From: Sclerotiophoma versabilis
Lineage: Eukaryota > Ascomycota > Dothideomycetes > Pleosporales > Didymellaceae
Direction of reading: 5' to 3'
Assembly: GCA_012274445.1 (NCBI GenBank)
Contig: JAAROD010000014.1
Span: 1,171,001-1,235,000 of the forward strand
DNA length: 64,000 bases
The notes under the pieces are model-generated. The model was not told where the DNA came from and searched no databases. It worked only from the letters and a program-made list of their open reading frames with translations. The translations under genes were made by a program, and so were the position numbers. Of this stretch, positions 33,141 to 45,696 are shown piece after piece. Every line of letters starts with the position of its first letter. The first letter of the stretch is position 1.

Positions 33141-34619
33141 CTACCAGAGCAAGATCGGTTTGATCGTACTTCCAGTGTGCATATCCGTTATAGCTTTCTC
33201 AAAATCATCGGACTTGTGATTGTTAGATATAATCTACATGCTTTTGCATGTGAAAGCTGTTGCTTACCTGGTAGAACTTGACCAGCTTCTCGATAGGGCT
33301 TGGATATCTCTGTCAGTACTTAGTACGATATGAGATGGGGGTTTGTACGCACAAATTGCCTTGTCGGTACCATTCGATCATCTGTGGAACGAACTAGTCT
33401 CAACCGTTAGCGATGGCATAACAGGGCATTGTTAGGGTTGCTCACCTTCGACGGTTTGGCGTTACCCTCAATGCACCCTCGAATGCAGGTACCAAACTAG
33501 CAGAGTCAGTATAAATTGTTGGTTCGAAAGTACCAACTCACGTTCAACAATGCGCCGAGATCGAGGTCCATCGTCTTTCCGTTCACGATTCCGATCAATA
33601 TGATCTGGCCCTTAGCATGCAGCGCAGGAATCGCGGCCGCAATCAAAGGCACTACGCCTGTCGTGTCAAAGACTGCGTTAACACCCTTTGGGGCAATCCC
33701 TCGAATGGCATTAGGAAGCTCTGCCGCAAGGTCGGTGAAATTCGATGTGTCGATGACATGCGTTGCACCTAATTCTTTCGCCAGGCTGAGGCGCGACTGC
33801 ACTCTCTCGACTCCAATGATGGTATGTGCGCCTCGTATGTGGGCGGCCTATGATGTTCAGTATTCTAGAAGTAGAAGCTTGTCGTGCGCAGTGAACAGCT
33901 GACGTACCATGATTGCAGACATGCCAACACCTCCAAGCCCAAATACCTAACAGACATGTATTAGCCTCTAGAGATTGATCTAGTTGCGACAGGTACTTAT
34001 GACTTACAACGACTGCGTCCTTCTTGCCAACATCAGCTAGCTCGGTAACAGCAGCAGCGCCTGTCTGATAGCCACAGCCCATAGGAGCAAACAGCTTTAG
34101 CTCCTCCTCGTCCTTGACCAAATGGTCGACATTCAGGACAGATGTTGCCTTCACTAACGCGACGCTGGAAAAGCTAGATTGGCCAAAAAACAGTCCACCA
34201 ACAGATTTTCCGCCATAGATTTGGTAGACATCAGGCACGTTGAAGAGGTTCCTGACATGGAACTCATTGCAGTAGCCCGGCGTCTCATCTTCACAAGGCC
34301 GGCAATCTTCTTTGCCACAGTAGTCGAAACTCAGTAAGACCTTGTCGCCCTTTTTAACATGGCTGACCTTACTTCCAACTTGCTCGACGATGCCTGCACC
34401 TTCATGTCCCAGAATTTTAGGGTAAGGTTGGAAGCCTGGTGTGTCTGCTGGGAATACGGAAACTGCGATATCAGTGTGGCAGACGCCGGATGCGATTATC
34501 TTCACCAGAAGCTCATCTTCGCCAGGCTCACGCAGATGGACCCTCTCTTTGCGCCAAACTGGATGGGGGCCGTTCGGCACGTCGCTCAAGATTGCGGTGG
34601 CGGAAATTGGATACGACAT
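33141..34619 (-). CDS. zinc-containing aryl/benzyl-type alcohol dehydrogenase
   Basis: Seven exons: 34619-34008, 33946-33908, 33847-33542, 33496-33446, 33393-33353, 33307-33268 and 33212-33141. All phases close, giving 386 residues, the usual length for class III-like MDR dehydrogenases. The catalytic-zinc Cys is in SGVCHTD, with the second ligand in GHEGAG. The structural-zinc Cys cluster is CGKEDCRPCEDETPGYC. The NAD-binding motif GLGGVGMSAIM spans a 13-codon exon and the next. The final segment PIEKLVKFYQ is also typical. Family members oxidise aryl or allylic primary alcohols with NAD(P). One acceptor (before exon 6) is a less usual GAG; it is the only choice that keeps the conserved frame. 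The gene is far more intron-rich than its neighbours. Confidence 0.92.
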
Positions 34620-35440
34620 TCTGGATCTGCAAACACTGATCTGCGCCAAAGAGTAAAGAGCATTCAGAGTGAAATAGCAAAAAAGGTGTATATGTTCAAG
34701 ACGCAATAGGAGGAGGGTACATGTTGTAAGCTAAGTCGTAGCGGGGACCCCAGACGAGAGTAAGATCAACGCGGGGAAATGAGCGGCCAATCAATATCGA
34801 GCGGAGCACCACACTATCCCAATTTGACGAGCGACAAATGCGGTTCCTGGTCACCTCCCGGTCCGAGGTCGACTTCAGTAGCCGGTTATTGCACACGTGA
34901 TGTTACCCTTGGTTTACGAAGGCTATAATGCCATCACTTCATAACCGAAGACACCTGCCGTGAGGGTCATCTGTTCAAAGCACTGCAGCAACTTATGGAT
35001 TACGTCAACTTAGGTAGGATCTTGTTCGATCATCCAAAAATGTGCCGACATTCATCGCTAGATGCCTGTCAACGAAAGGATCATGGTAGCTCCGACAAGC
35101 TGACACGCAACAGCCATTGTAATACCGTTATCAGAATGTCAGCTTACTGAACAGATCGGACAAGCTTGATAAATTTGTCCAACACGGTTTCCACTATTCT
35201 TATGATCACATACCCTGCTATCTGTAACTACTGAAGTCTATCTCTTGGCGGTACGGTTCTCAACTTCAAATTTGTAAGAAACTAATTCGTTAAGCGCGAC
35301 GATGTACACTTCACCAAACAAGCCTGTCTCGAATGGTGACCGTCATCATCAGCACCAGAGATGGAATTCCTCCACGCGACGTTTGCTCGTCGACATCAAG
35401 AAATACTCCTGTATCCAGCTGATTCAATCTCTTCCACAAG
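34620..35440. other. intergenic, nothing supported
   Basis: About 820 bp holding the alcohol dehydrogenase promoter and the 3' flank of the 728-residue gene. Confidence 0.4.
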
Positions 35441-37788
35441 CTACTCTAGCCTTCTCTTCTTCGTCTTGTTCTCTTCCCTGGAAGCCCCAATCTCTTTCTC
35501 TACTTTCAGGACTCGAATCTCCTTCAGGACTCGGAGGCGATCTTTCTTGACAGCCTCAATGCGGCGGGCGAGAACTTCTTGATCGGGATCTGCACCGTTA
35601 CCGGGCTCGATAAGAGAGTCGATGCCAGCTTCTCTGAGCAATTTGGGGGCTTCGCTTAGCATAATCTTGTGGCGCTTGTTCTGGCGGCACCACTTAATCA
35701 GAGAGGTGAGTGGACCCGCATCTGGGCCAGAAGGCAGCTCAATCAAGCCATGGGCAAGAGCGAGCAATGGATAGTCCGTAGTTTCCCACACGCTATACGT
35801 CCAGTGCTCGGCACTGTAGCTCAACAACTCATACCCAGAGCGCAAGATCTTAACTTTGGTGCCGTCTTCGAGTTGGTCCCAGAAGACGTGATCATCGACG
35901 CTTCTCTTGTGGCATGACGTAGCGCCAGGAAGACACCTCAACATGTTGATGAAGTTGGCTATGTCGCTCGCACTCATACCAGAGCAGACAAGACGATCGC
36001 CCCCTCTGCGCCATTGATAGTGAAAAGGGAAGTATGACAAGAGTTCTAATAGAGTAAACTCGACATCCTGAAGTAGCGCGATGTTCACGTGCACGGGCGT
36101 GGCTACACTCTTGAATGCGTTGAACTCGCGAGTGTCTTGGTTGAGGAGATATCGCTCTTTGTTATCCGCCTCCCTTTCTGCCATACTGATTGCCATGAGA
36201 CTGGGAATAGGCGCCTTGAACCTACGGCTCGTATGGTGAACCCCGGTACCTCTCCATGTCCTTCCTGGAGTTGCAGTGAAACTGAGAGGAAAGCTCCCTT
36301 CTCGCTCACTGAGCCAAAGCCATCCTTGATCGAGATCGATAATGCCATCAGGGCAATCTCGCGTCTCCAGGTAGGAAGGCGGTGTCTGCACGCCCGAGAC
36401 AACAGGCGGTACCCGCAGATCTGGAAGAGTGGCACCAACTTTGGGAGAAACATTTGCTTCAACTGGAAGAACACTCTCGTAGTCGGCCCATGGAAGAGTC
36501 CAATCGACGCCCTCAAAGTTGAAAACGTCCGTATCAGAACCATCAGTGAACGACAATAACGTAGGTAAAAGCCCAGCTTCTGGGTGCAGCTTCCCGCCTG
36601 GCACATAGTCTTGCAGGCCGCCCTGGTGTAGCTCTTCACATGTTAATGGCAGAGGACCGATCGGTGTCAGTTTGAACGCCTGGCGATGTGGGTCAAATAC
36701 AATGGGATGCAAACCGCACCATGTTGCTTGATGCCAACCTATGGGGAGGACTAAAGCGGGTACAAGGGAAGCATCCGGCAACCCGTTGCTCAAGGGAACG
36801 ATGTATGTTTGGAATGAGAGCCTCGGATCTGCAGTAGGCCACGGGTAGGATGGATGTGTGCTTCCACCCGGTGGGTACTGCAACTGCCAGTCAGTAGAGT
36901 GAAGAGTGGGTATTTCGCCGCTTGATGAAATGGAAACTTGGAATGGCGAGACAGTAGGCTCAGCTTGAGTGATTACAGGCCGTGGAAGTTGTTGCGGGGC
37001 TGGTGATAGAGCTTTGCTAGCTGGCTTGACGGGTTTGATGGTCCGGTTGAGTTTGTCAATCACTTGAAACTCGTTAGAAATCGTTTGAAAGACATATCTG
37101 CACAGAGGGAAATACCTTGCGGGCTAACAGTGTTCTTGATGCGTGTACTACGACGAAGTGGAGACGAGCCTGAGAGCTCTAAAGCCAAATCTGCATCGCC
37201 CTCGATCGACGATGATGAGATGAGCGGGTGATTGCCGAGCCAGTCAGTGACCTTGCTGGAACGAGGAAACGAAGCGGAGCGTGGTGTAATGGGCGAGAAC
37301 GAAGGCCTGGTGCTGCGATCCGCACACTCGCCTGTCCAAAAGTCATCGATCAGCTTCTTGCTGCTATCGAGCTCGTTGTAATCAGTACGGCCTGTAGACT
37401 CTTGCGTCCTAGCTCCAGTGGAGAACGGCGGTGTCTGAGGAGATGGCAAGCCTTGACAATTTATCTTGAGACGCTTGCACGTGGGAGTTTGGGACTGCAA
37501 ATTAGAAACTGCTGCAGGATTGGCAAGACCTGATGGTGCGCTCTGATGTTCACCAAGGGTTATCTCGCCGCCTACCCATGTATTAACGGACTCCATCTTT
37601 TAAGCTTCGATATGCATCTTCGTACGTACCACGAGCGAACAGTCTTGAGTGTTTCACATCCGGTGTTCGCGGCATGGCAGTTGCTGTAGGAATTAGTTAG
37701 TGATCAGAAAGCGCAGGAAGAGCTATTGCTGACCGCCAGAGATGCGCGCTTCTGGGGCTGGTGACGGCGTACGAAACAAACCGCTCAT
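35441..37788 (-). CDS. 728-residue unknown protein carrying the shared two-block module
   Basis: I do not recognise a named family. Exons 37788-37734, 37683-37630, 37571-37116 and 37062-35441 all close in phase 1. The first two are tiny (18 residues each), and an ATG at 37596 that lies inside intron 2 would give a shorter protein. The N-terminal ~190 residues are Ser/Pro-rich with basic motifs (RRSTRIKN, CKRLKINC). A middle part reads like an ordered domain with GWLWLSEREGSFPLSF. Block A (FTLLELLSYFP ... DRLVCSG, 36058-35930) and block B (LALAHGLIELPSG, 35770-35636) follow, separated by 53 residues. The C-terminus is a basic coiled coil ending KTKKRRLE. A chromatin or nuclear role is only a guess from the basic patches. 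The same two blocks recur at 43.1-44.3 and 45.7-47.0 kb. Confidence 0.82.
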
Positions 37789-38361
37789 TTTGGGTTGTTT
37801 GACTTGATCACTAGTATATGGAGAGGGATTGACGGCGTGGACAAGGTAAAGAGAAGCCCACGACTGGTTATTGGGGTACCTGTACCCTTGAGGTATCGAT
37901 ACGATTGGTGAGAAAGAGAGTGGTGATGAAGAAAAGTGATACAGCAGGTCTCAAATCCAGGCCGCAGCGTGCGGGGCGACCGGTTTCGGTAGCAACTCTT
38001 ACTCACCTTCACCTGGTGTCCCCACATCTATGTGCACATGGCACCAGGGAGCAAGTGACACTCAATGGTTGTCGGCTCAGTGGATACTGATAGCAGCACA
38101 GAACGCACATATCGTGGTTTGAGACTGATCATGTAGCGGCCATGAGGTGCTGTAGAGCAGCTGGAGTGCGACATCGCAAAGAAATCAGGGAGCGGTGTAG
38201 TCGCAGCAGGCAAGCATGTGCGAGAAAAACGAACACGGGTATGGCATAGATCCCTAAAGACAACAATCCAGAAGGCGAAACCTGCGGGGTGCTGGTATAC
38301 AATTGATAGTTGTGATTTGACGACACCACAAGATGCGGTAGGTAGGTGAAGCCGTACGAAA
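37789..38361. other. intergenic between two minus-strand genes
   Basis: About 570 bp. A 200-codon minus-strand frame extends from 38639 into it, but its left part is out of frame with the carboxypeptidase and shows no domain, so I treat it as a shadow. Confidence 0.4.
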
Positions 38362-39849
38362 CTAGTAGAAGATAGCAGGTCCTTCTCCATCAAAGAAAAC
38401 CTCATCCAACAAGCTAAGCAATACTTTCTGGCCAACCCAAGACTCCTCGACAGCCGGGCGAATACGCTCAGGAGGAAGCACGAAACCAAAAGCACCAGTG
38501 TCCGGCAACTCGATGGTGTAGGACCATTCAGCGCGGCCCACAGCGTACACGTGATCGACACCGACGCCAGTAGTGGGATAAAGTACAGCACCGCTAGGCC
38601 CAAAAGTGTATGTAGTTGCGTTGGAGGAGTTGGCTGCAATGGTCTGACTCATCAACGATGCAGCATTTGTCCACCTGCCGAGCTGGGGTGCGTAGAGGTA
38701 CTCATCATGGCCAAAGGGGCAAAGAATGAGCTGGCTGTAGCTATGCCAGTCAATGTATAGCTTGATACCTTGCTCATCACGGAGGTTGCGGAGGAAGTCG
38801 TCCATTGCGGCGTTCTCTGGCGCATCACGGGGGCGTTCACCGCGGTAGACCTGCGAACACTCGTCATCAGATGCTCCGCGAGTATTGGCATCCCAATTGT
38901 GCTCCCAGTTTCTGTTTATATCACGGCCGTAGCAAGTCTGGTTCGCAGCAGTAGCTGGGGGTGGTTGGCGGTTCTTGCGCCACAGCCTGTCCGTTGTTTG
39001 AGTGTGCACAAAACCTGTCCCAATTAGCGACGTGTCATTTTTGTTATTGTTATTCGTTGTGTGATTCGTAGTTACCATCTGGGTTGACAATTGGGAAGAT
39101 GTAGAAATCATAGTTGTTCAAGAAAGTTTGTGTGAGATTGTCGCCGGATTTATAGCCGTCAACAAGTTGCTTGGTAATGTATTCTAGGGTCTTCACACTG
39201 TTATCATTAATTGGCATTTAGAGAAAGATCTAACACGTACCGGAGCAACAATCCACTCTCTGGCGTGGACGGTGCCGTGCCACAGTACAGCGGGCTTTCC
39301 TGGGCCACCGGCACCCCACATATGTATACTGCGTAGGTTAATCAGCTATATTCGCAAAATGAAAGGATCAGGTATAGTAGTGACATACCCATAGATGTCA
39401 CGACCCTCATAAGAAGTACCTGAGCTTGTCCAATTCGAGTTCTCAGGGAAAGATTCTTGCAGCTCCTTGAAATACTCAATGTGGTCCTCGTAGGAGTGGT
39501 AGCTGTCGAACCAGTCGCCGCTGGTGTTGTAATCTTGCCTCTTCCATGTAGATTTGGCCTCTGATTCAGCAGCAATCGAGGCCCCAAGGTCTGCGTGTAG
39601 AACGCGCGTGTCTAGATCCAGTGTTTCGAACCTGTCAACCTCATGGTGAGGAATGGCAACATCGATGTGGTCGAAAGCTGATTCCCATATATTGTGGGAG
39701 AACCCTGCAAGTCTCTTCCGGACTTCCGCCAGCTGCCGTCCGGTCTTGACATGGTACACCTTGGTACCATCATACAGATTCACGGAAGGGCTACGGATGG
39801 AGACACCCGCAGCGAGGGAGGCCAGCGCGAGATTGAGGATGAACTTCAT
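38362..39849 (-). CDS. secreted M14 zinc carboxypeptidase (A/B type)
   Basis: Exons 39849-39389, 39328-39241, 39190-39076 and 39014-38362 give 438 residues. A signal peptide (KFILNLALASLAAG) is followed by a propeptide of about 85 residues and the catalytic domain. Zinc ligands His 175 and Glu 178 are in HAREW. GRDINRNWEHNW carries the substrate-binding Asn-Arg pair. The third zinc ligand is His in DWHSYSQLI, and the catalytic Glu is in IELPDTGAFGF. This is a complete metallocarboxypeptidase that removes C-terminal residues from peptides outside the cell. The aag acceptor before exon 3 was chosen over a nearby cag because only it keeps the frame, and it gives TLEYIT, the expected family sequence. 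Confidence 0.94.
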
Positions 39850-41364
39850 GATTCAAGCTCACAGTAGAAAGCAGGTAGTGGAAGAGCAAACCGTACATTT
39901 TATACAATGCCAACCTCTGGGCTTTATGATGTGGTCAGCATTGTTAGTACGCTTCCAATTGTTCTATGCCAGGACAGGCCGTGATGGCAAGGTCGTCACA
40001 TAGTATGATGCGTTGCTTGCTTCCATGATGCAGGATAAACAAGGGATAATACTGGTACCGAGTGATACAGCATGTTGACGTTGTCTTGACCTGCCGTATC
40101 TGACTTAGTAAGGCATGGCATTTCTTGTGCTCTCGTGGGCCTCATAGTCGAGAACGTCATTGTCGCCAAGTGATAACTCGTATCACCCGCTCAAAATCTT
40201 GTTAGAAAGCGGTCCTTAGAACAAATAGACGGGAGGCCTGCAGTGTACAGAGTTCATACGGGGTATGCCTAGACTCTCGACGAACCAAGCAGATGTTATC
40301 TAGAGCGGGGTAGCATGGAGTCTGCCGAGCATAGCCTCTGAGCCCTCCAGGCCACCACGAAAACACAGATACTATCACTAACAGTCACGGTGAGCAGGAT
40401 GTGAAAGCCCCATCAACGTGAGAGCCAACGATAGTGTAAGGAGGCTGGGAGTGCTTGGCAGACGGGATGGACCTACTCCAGGGCGCACAAAGCTAGATAA
40501 CGAGGGCAACGGCATTTACTCGCCGTGTAAACTTGGAGTTGAACTAGTCTGATGCAGGAAAAGAGATGTGATGGAGTTTTTGTGGGGTGTAAAAGGCGCG
40601 GATGAGCATGAATAGTGGGCCTTCGAATGCTCTAAAAGTCGGGGTAGCGCTAGGCCCAGAACACCGGTAGTCAAGTGTTCTAGCCGCGGGCGTTTTCCGC
40701 ATTGAAGCTTCTAACTCAAATGTTTGTTCTTGTTCCTGCTCTCTCGTCACAAACCTTTGCTTGCTACTCTAGAAACACTTTGTGCTGCTTCCATTGACGG
40801 CCAGCCTTATTGACGGCTTGCAAACATACCGGATCCAGCACGCCTCCAGAGTACAACAGTGGTGCGACAGACAGTTTGTATACTTTGAGTTAAGGCAACA
40901 GTGGCGGCGTAAAGATCATGCGGGTAGCGGTACCAAACATCATATGCATCCGGATTAAACCTCATTCGGGGCGCGCAGCTAACCCACCACGTACTGGTCT
41001 CTAGAGATTCCACTTGATTTCGCCAATACGGTCGCCCGCTACAGAGAGGCATTTTGAGCCTCGAACAGGTGCGGTATCTAGTCAAGTCATGCAATTTAAA
41101 AGTCGAATCCGAGGTCATGGTAGGTCTTGGCCTCGTGAAGGGCCACATGGTATCTTGCCCTATCAGGCACAGCGTGTTATAGATCACTGTAAAGGTAATA
41201 GAGCCTGCTGTATCGAAGATATTGTAGAGCTACACTACACCCATTTAACAACTTTGTCAGATAACAACTACTCCTTACCATCGATGAGATGGCAACTGCA
41301 TCTGCTACACGAATGTATAAAGCACAGAGTCCAAAGGTGATCGCCCACAATATCGAGAACGGCC
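39850..41364. other. intergenic, nothing supported
   Basis: About 1.5 kb between the carboxypeptidase promoter and the dehydrogenase remnant. No credible open frame. Confidence 0.4.
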
Positions 41365-42550
41365 ATAGATGGCCAGGAGCTATTTACTATCAGAAGTGTA
41401 GCCTTAGTGATCACTGAACCGGAAGCAGAGTTCAAGCTGCAATCGGTCACATTGAATGAGAAAAGAGACGGCAAAGCGCTGGTGAGAATAAAGTTTGATG
41501 GTATTTGTACAGCCATCAATTTCCTAACCTCATTGGCGTACTAGCTCACTGTCCTGATCACAAACCGATGTCTTTCTTCACTAGGTATTTCCGCCCATGG
41601 TCGGGTTTCTTGCTGTCTTCGGTTATGGAGACGCTGGTGTCGTGGGAGCGATAAGTCTGAGAATCAAGAATAAGTCAATCCGAACTGGCGTTGCGATGTT
41701 CCTAACGCTTGTTACCTGCAATGTATGTAATTTATGTACACACCGGCATTCTGGCTTCTATCAAACGTACGCTGCAGTCGACCACAATGCCACATAGTCT
41801 ACAGATCGAAGCACACCAGCCAGGGGAAAGGATAGCCGGAGCGTGCGCAGCCAGTACTTTGGGCATTTCTGTCCCGCGGGGATGAGAAATTTCAATAAGG
41901 TGTGATGATGAAGTGTGACCGTCTTGACCAAATAAGTATCCATGCTATTGTGGCTTCCTGACTGGAGCTAGAACATTGCTCAACGCGGTTAAACCAGGGC
42001 GAGATGGCTTGCTTATTGTGTTCGGACTTGGCAATGTGGGACTGGCAGCTTCAATTTCAGCCAAACACATGGGCATCGGACAGATCATCGCTGATGACAT
42101 TGTGCAAGAAAAGTTGCATATGGCAAAAGAGCTTGGGGTAAAAGACACTATCAACTCAAAGGAACAACTTATTTCGTTGGAGCTATCAAAGTGGCCTCAA
42201 AGCTAAGCACCAGTGCTGAGTTCGCTATTGACTGTACTGGCGTACTCTGCGTTATCGGAAACATGGTAGTTTGCCTCGCGCGGCAAATACCAGCTGCTGT
42301 AGTTGGTATCCCATCAATTGATGCGAAGATCTCAGTTGACCCTATGGTTTTCGATCGGAAAAAACGAAAAGCTGGTTGGCGTCATTGAGGGTGACTCAGG
42401 CCCGGACAATTACGTCTGGAGCTGATCAAGTTACATGGAAGGGTGCATTTTCGATCAAGAAGCTGTGTAGCACATGTACAGTCGAGAGGCTGGAAGATGC
42501 CCTCCGCAATCTACATACTGCTAAGGCGATACCGTTTACCTTGGGTTCTT
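41365..42550 (+). pseudogene. wrecked zinc alcohol dehydrogenase
   Basis: Recognisable pieces of a Zn-dependent alcohol dehydrogenase follow one another in the right order but in different frames. They are SVALVITEPEAEFKLQSVTL (from about 41391), GICTAIN where GICHTD is expected, DAGVVGAISLRIKNKS (41627 on), the structural-zinc region CNVCNLCTHRHSGFYQTY, the NAD-binding stretch VFGLGNVGLAASISAKH (about 42020), ADFAIDCTGV-like EFAIDCTGV (42218), LVGVIEGDSGPDNY and FSIKKLCSTCTVERLEDAL. At least three frame changes and several stops separate them, and the catalytic Cys-His motif is lost. It is a different subfamily from the intact gene at 33-34.6 kb, so it is not a local duplicate of that gene. 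No function is expected. Confidence 0.88.
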
Positions 42551-43116
42551 GTATTGCGTTGGGTATGTCCGTTAGATCCTCAAGTTTGTTGAAGTGCTTT
42601 TGGGGCAGCGAATGCTCTTGTATTGCAGGAAATCCAAGATGCAGTAGTGGCAAGTTTCACGTCTAAATCTTAAGCTTAAGATCTTTAGAGTGAATCTAGC
42701 TGCAGTACAAGAAGGAAAAAGTACGTGCACCTTTTAGTACATTCATCAGACTACAAGAGGCCTGTAGACAGATATTTAATTCCTCCTTTTCATTTCAATC
42801 CTATCCACTTAGATCTCGCAATTCGGTAATAAGAGTGTTATCAACTAAGGTGATAACCTGTTCCCGAACGAAAGACCAGCACCCCTTTCAGGAATGAGAG
42901 CGACGTGTGCCCAGCAGTTTTCCTTTGACCATGCAAACATCAATACAGTTCTTTGAGCACTCTTTCACAATAATCTAAATAGAGTGTTTTGTCTTCAAGG
43001 AACGCTTGAAATGTCTCTCAATTCCCACCCAGCATGTACCAATCACTCTTCTGAGTCAACCGTGAACCTTCTCCTAGTGTTGACTGACTTAGACGAAATG
43101 CAAATATCCTCGAAGA
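42551..43116. other. AT-rich intergenic sequence
   Basis: About 570 bp between two pseudogenes with no coding signal. Confidence 0.4.
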
Positions 43117-44331
43117 ATGTTCAATAAAGTTCTTGACTTGACGTTTCCATCATTCCCGAGGCATAGCGGCAACATATATCACAAGTACGGCATTCGGGCT
43201 CTCTGCCTGCTCCTGAAGATGTGGTGAACCTCTTGTGGGGCTGCACGTGAGACAGCAGAAGACTACTACCGGGATGTAAAATATTTATACTTGTACAAAG
43301 CTCTGTGCAGGCTTTTTTCGAATGCACCCGAATGGCTGCACAAGGTTGATCCAAACGAAGTATTTGTTGAGGCTCTGCAAGATGAGCAAGCCATCTTAAA
43401 TCTTCACAGTCGACTCCAAGAATTTTTCCAGCAAGAGCAAATCAATGATCTGTCTGAAGAGCTTATGAACTTCCCTCTTCGCTACTTCAGCCTCAGTTGG
43501 AAGGATGTGAAGCTTCCAGCTGGGTCTCTTGAGCCGATCTTTCAGCTAAATGACCATCCTGAAATGAAGAAAGCAGCCCGAAAAATTCAAATTGGCGCGG
43601 CTGTATCAAGTTCGCAAACTGATGCTGCGAACATAGATGTCCCGGCGAACAGCCCTTTGAAGTTCTCCACTAGTAAGGCACTATGTGGCTTAGGTAAGCT
43701 CTCTGACGCCCCATTACCTGAATACGATTTTCCGGACTGCAATTTAACACTCGCAGAGATGGCAACATTCCTGTCGCAGTCCTTTAAGTGCTGGCATGTC
43801 ATGGACCGCATCCTCCAGAATGGTGCTACGGCCGAAGACCTCAAGATCATGATCAACAGATATCGAGATATGCCTGACGGCGAGGTTGGTATTAACGTGT
43901 TCTACGTGATGCTGCGTAGACAGATGCGTAAGCGCACCAGGAAAGAGCATAAATATGACAACTGGGATACTTGAGTCGTCGGTACAGACGACCTCCCAAC
44001 GCCGGAGTTCTTTGGCCCAGACAGCATTAGCGTCACAGGCTTCCGCCGACCGACTATCTTTAGAGACGGTCGTCATACACCTATTGCTCCGATACCATTC
44101 AAGAATCTCGCCATTGGTGTTGCAGTCTGGCCTGCCGACGGTGACGCTCTAGATTTGACTCGCTGTGTTGCCTGGTGCATTGATCACCCAGAAGAAGGGT
44201 ACTACTACCCGACTGAATACCGCAAGGTATTGTAAGAACGGGTAGATGGACCAATGGCTCCCCGTGCCTATCATACAGATGCTGCAGTCCTTTCACGGCT
44301 TGAATCCGAAACAGGCTGTACTCAGCCTTGA
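43117..44331 (+). pseudogene. decayed paralogue with the shared two-block module
   Basis: One frame runs from an ATG at 43117 to a TGA at 44331 and is broken only by three stops: TGA at 43225-43227, TGA at 43972-43974 and TAA at 44233-44235. Both blocks shared with the neighbouring genes are readable in this frame: block A at 43744-43872 (LTLAEMATFL ... DRILQNGATAEDL) and block B at 44095-44232 (PFKNLAIGV ... DALDLT). The block B region is followed by FxP-type sequence that lines up with the 45.7-kb gene, and homology goes on past the third stop (an ERV...HTD segment). No intron removes any of the stops; the gaps would be too short or the phases wrong. A shorter functional product from ATG 43465 to TGA 43974 (169 residues, block A only) cannot be excluded. 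Confidence 0.72.
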
Positions 44332-45696
44332 CACCGTACGAGGCCCAGCCGCGGCCAGAGTAACACTGAAACATTTGGAGACGATATAAATGCACAACCA
44401 GGCAAGAGAAACTGTGGCAACTCTTCTCGAGCCGCACGTGTTAAGGGCAGCAATACCCCTTAAGCAAAGCTGACACGCCAGGATCGCTCTATGGATAGCT
44501 GTGTGACTCAAAACTTTTCATGAAAGCCCCTAACTCGTCCTGAAGTCACTAATTCCGGAGATGATACATATGAGGTAGTTTGAAGGGCCTAAGGGTGCCA
44601 GGAATAACAAGAATGGACCTCGTCGCTGAGACCGTACGAAGAAGCCAGTCAATTATATTGGTGATGCAATGGAGCTCGGCGATGATTGAGTTGACACTTC
44701 AAGACGAAGTTGACGAGAACAAAGATCAAGATATCGAAAGCCTTGGAAATGGAAAGGATGAAGGTGACTGTAAGGTGGATGAGATGGGTAATCGTTCTGG
44801 GACTGCATCTGATTCCGCATTTGCGCATTATCGAGTAGATATCCTGCAGTGTATACAATCCCTTGTGACATGAAATGACGTTGGAAAAGAAGAACGTCTC
44901 TCTTACATGCAGTAAACATGAATACTCATGATGTAACTTGATGAAGAGACCAGATCCACAACACTACTTGTTCATCATACAAATATAAGAATGTAAATTA
45001 ATCGAAGCTTTCCAATGCGTGCACAGGCAGTCTATGATAAGAGAAATCATGAAGTTAAGCTATTGGTGTATCAGTCTTGACTTAACTTTCCAGCATTTAG
45101 CCTCTCATGTGACAGAGAAAACGGCCTACAGGATCGCATTACTTATGCCTTCTAGAAAATGCATAGAGAGCTTCGAAAAACATTTCGCAGTTAGCTAATA
45201 TAGGCTAACATGTTTTAAGTCTCTTTTTACATATAGGTAAAGATCAGATGTACTTAGCAACCTGGCTTCCTTTCTGGGTTTCTGATTGTGAACGTTCTTG
45301 TGTACTGTTTCACCTACAAGACAACAGCCTGCCTCATGATTGATCTTGTCATTCCCTTGCATGTGATTAATTCCATTATCTACTGTGAAATTGCTATATG
45401 ATACTTGTTTGCTATCTGATGAGTCACATTAGTCTTATCCCAGCAAAAGTTTCTTCCGTAGATAGCTGTGAATCATGTCGAAAAGGCATAGGGTGAAAGC
45501 TTGGAATTCACCTGCACATGCCTAGAGTATGATTTAATCTGAGCTTATGATGGCTTTCACCAACATGCCGATTCCGTACTCAAATAAAAACACTATGCGC
45601 CTTGCCGTCAACATCGCCACAGCAGTCAACCCTTCCGATCAACCAGCAGACAAACATACACAAGACAAGTCGTTGTATTATCACTACACATACACA
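44332..45696. other. AT-rich intergenic sequence
   Basis: About 1.3 kb, visibly AT-richer than the left half of the window, with scattered short frames and no supported gene. Its right end includes 5' sequence of the next gene. Confidence 0.4.

Noticed and set aside
38028..38639. 203-codon minus-strand frame at the end of the carboxypeptidase gene
   Set aside because: Overlaps the carboxypeptidase catalytic exon in another frame and shows no domain.
44580..44873. 97-codon plus-strand frame
   Set aside because: Starts without an ATG and has no similarity to the neighbouring two-block genes.
39850..45696. Transposon explanation for the decayed region
   Set aside because: I saw no terminal repeats, target-site duplications, transposase or reverse-transcriptase motifs on either strand.
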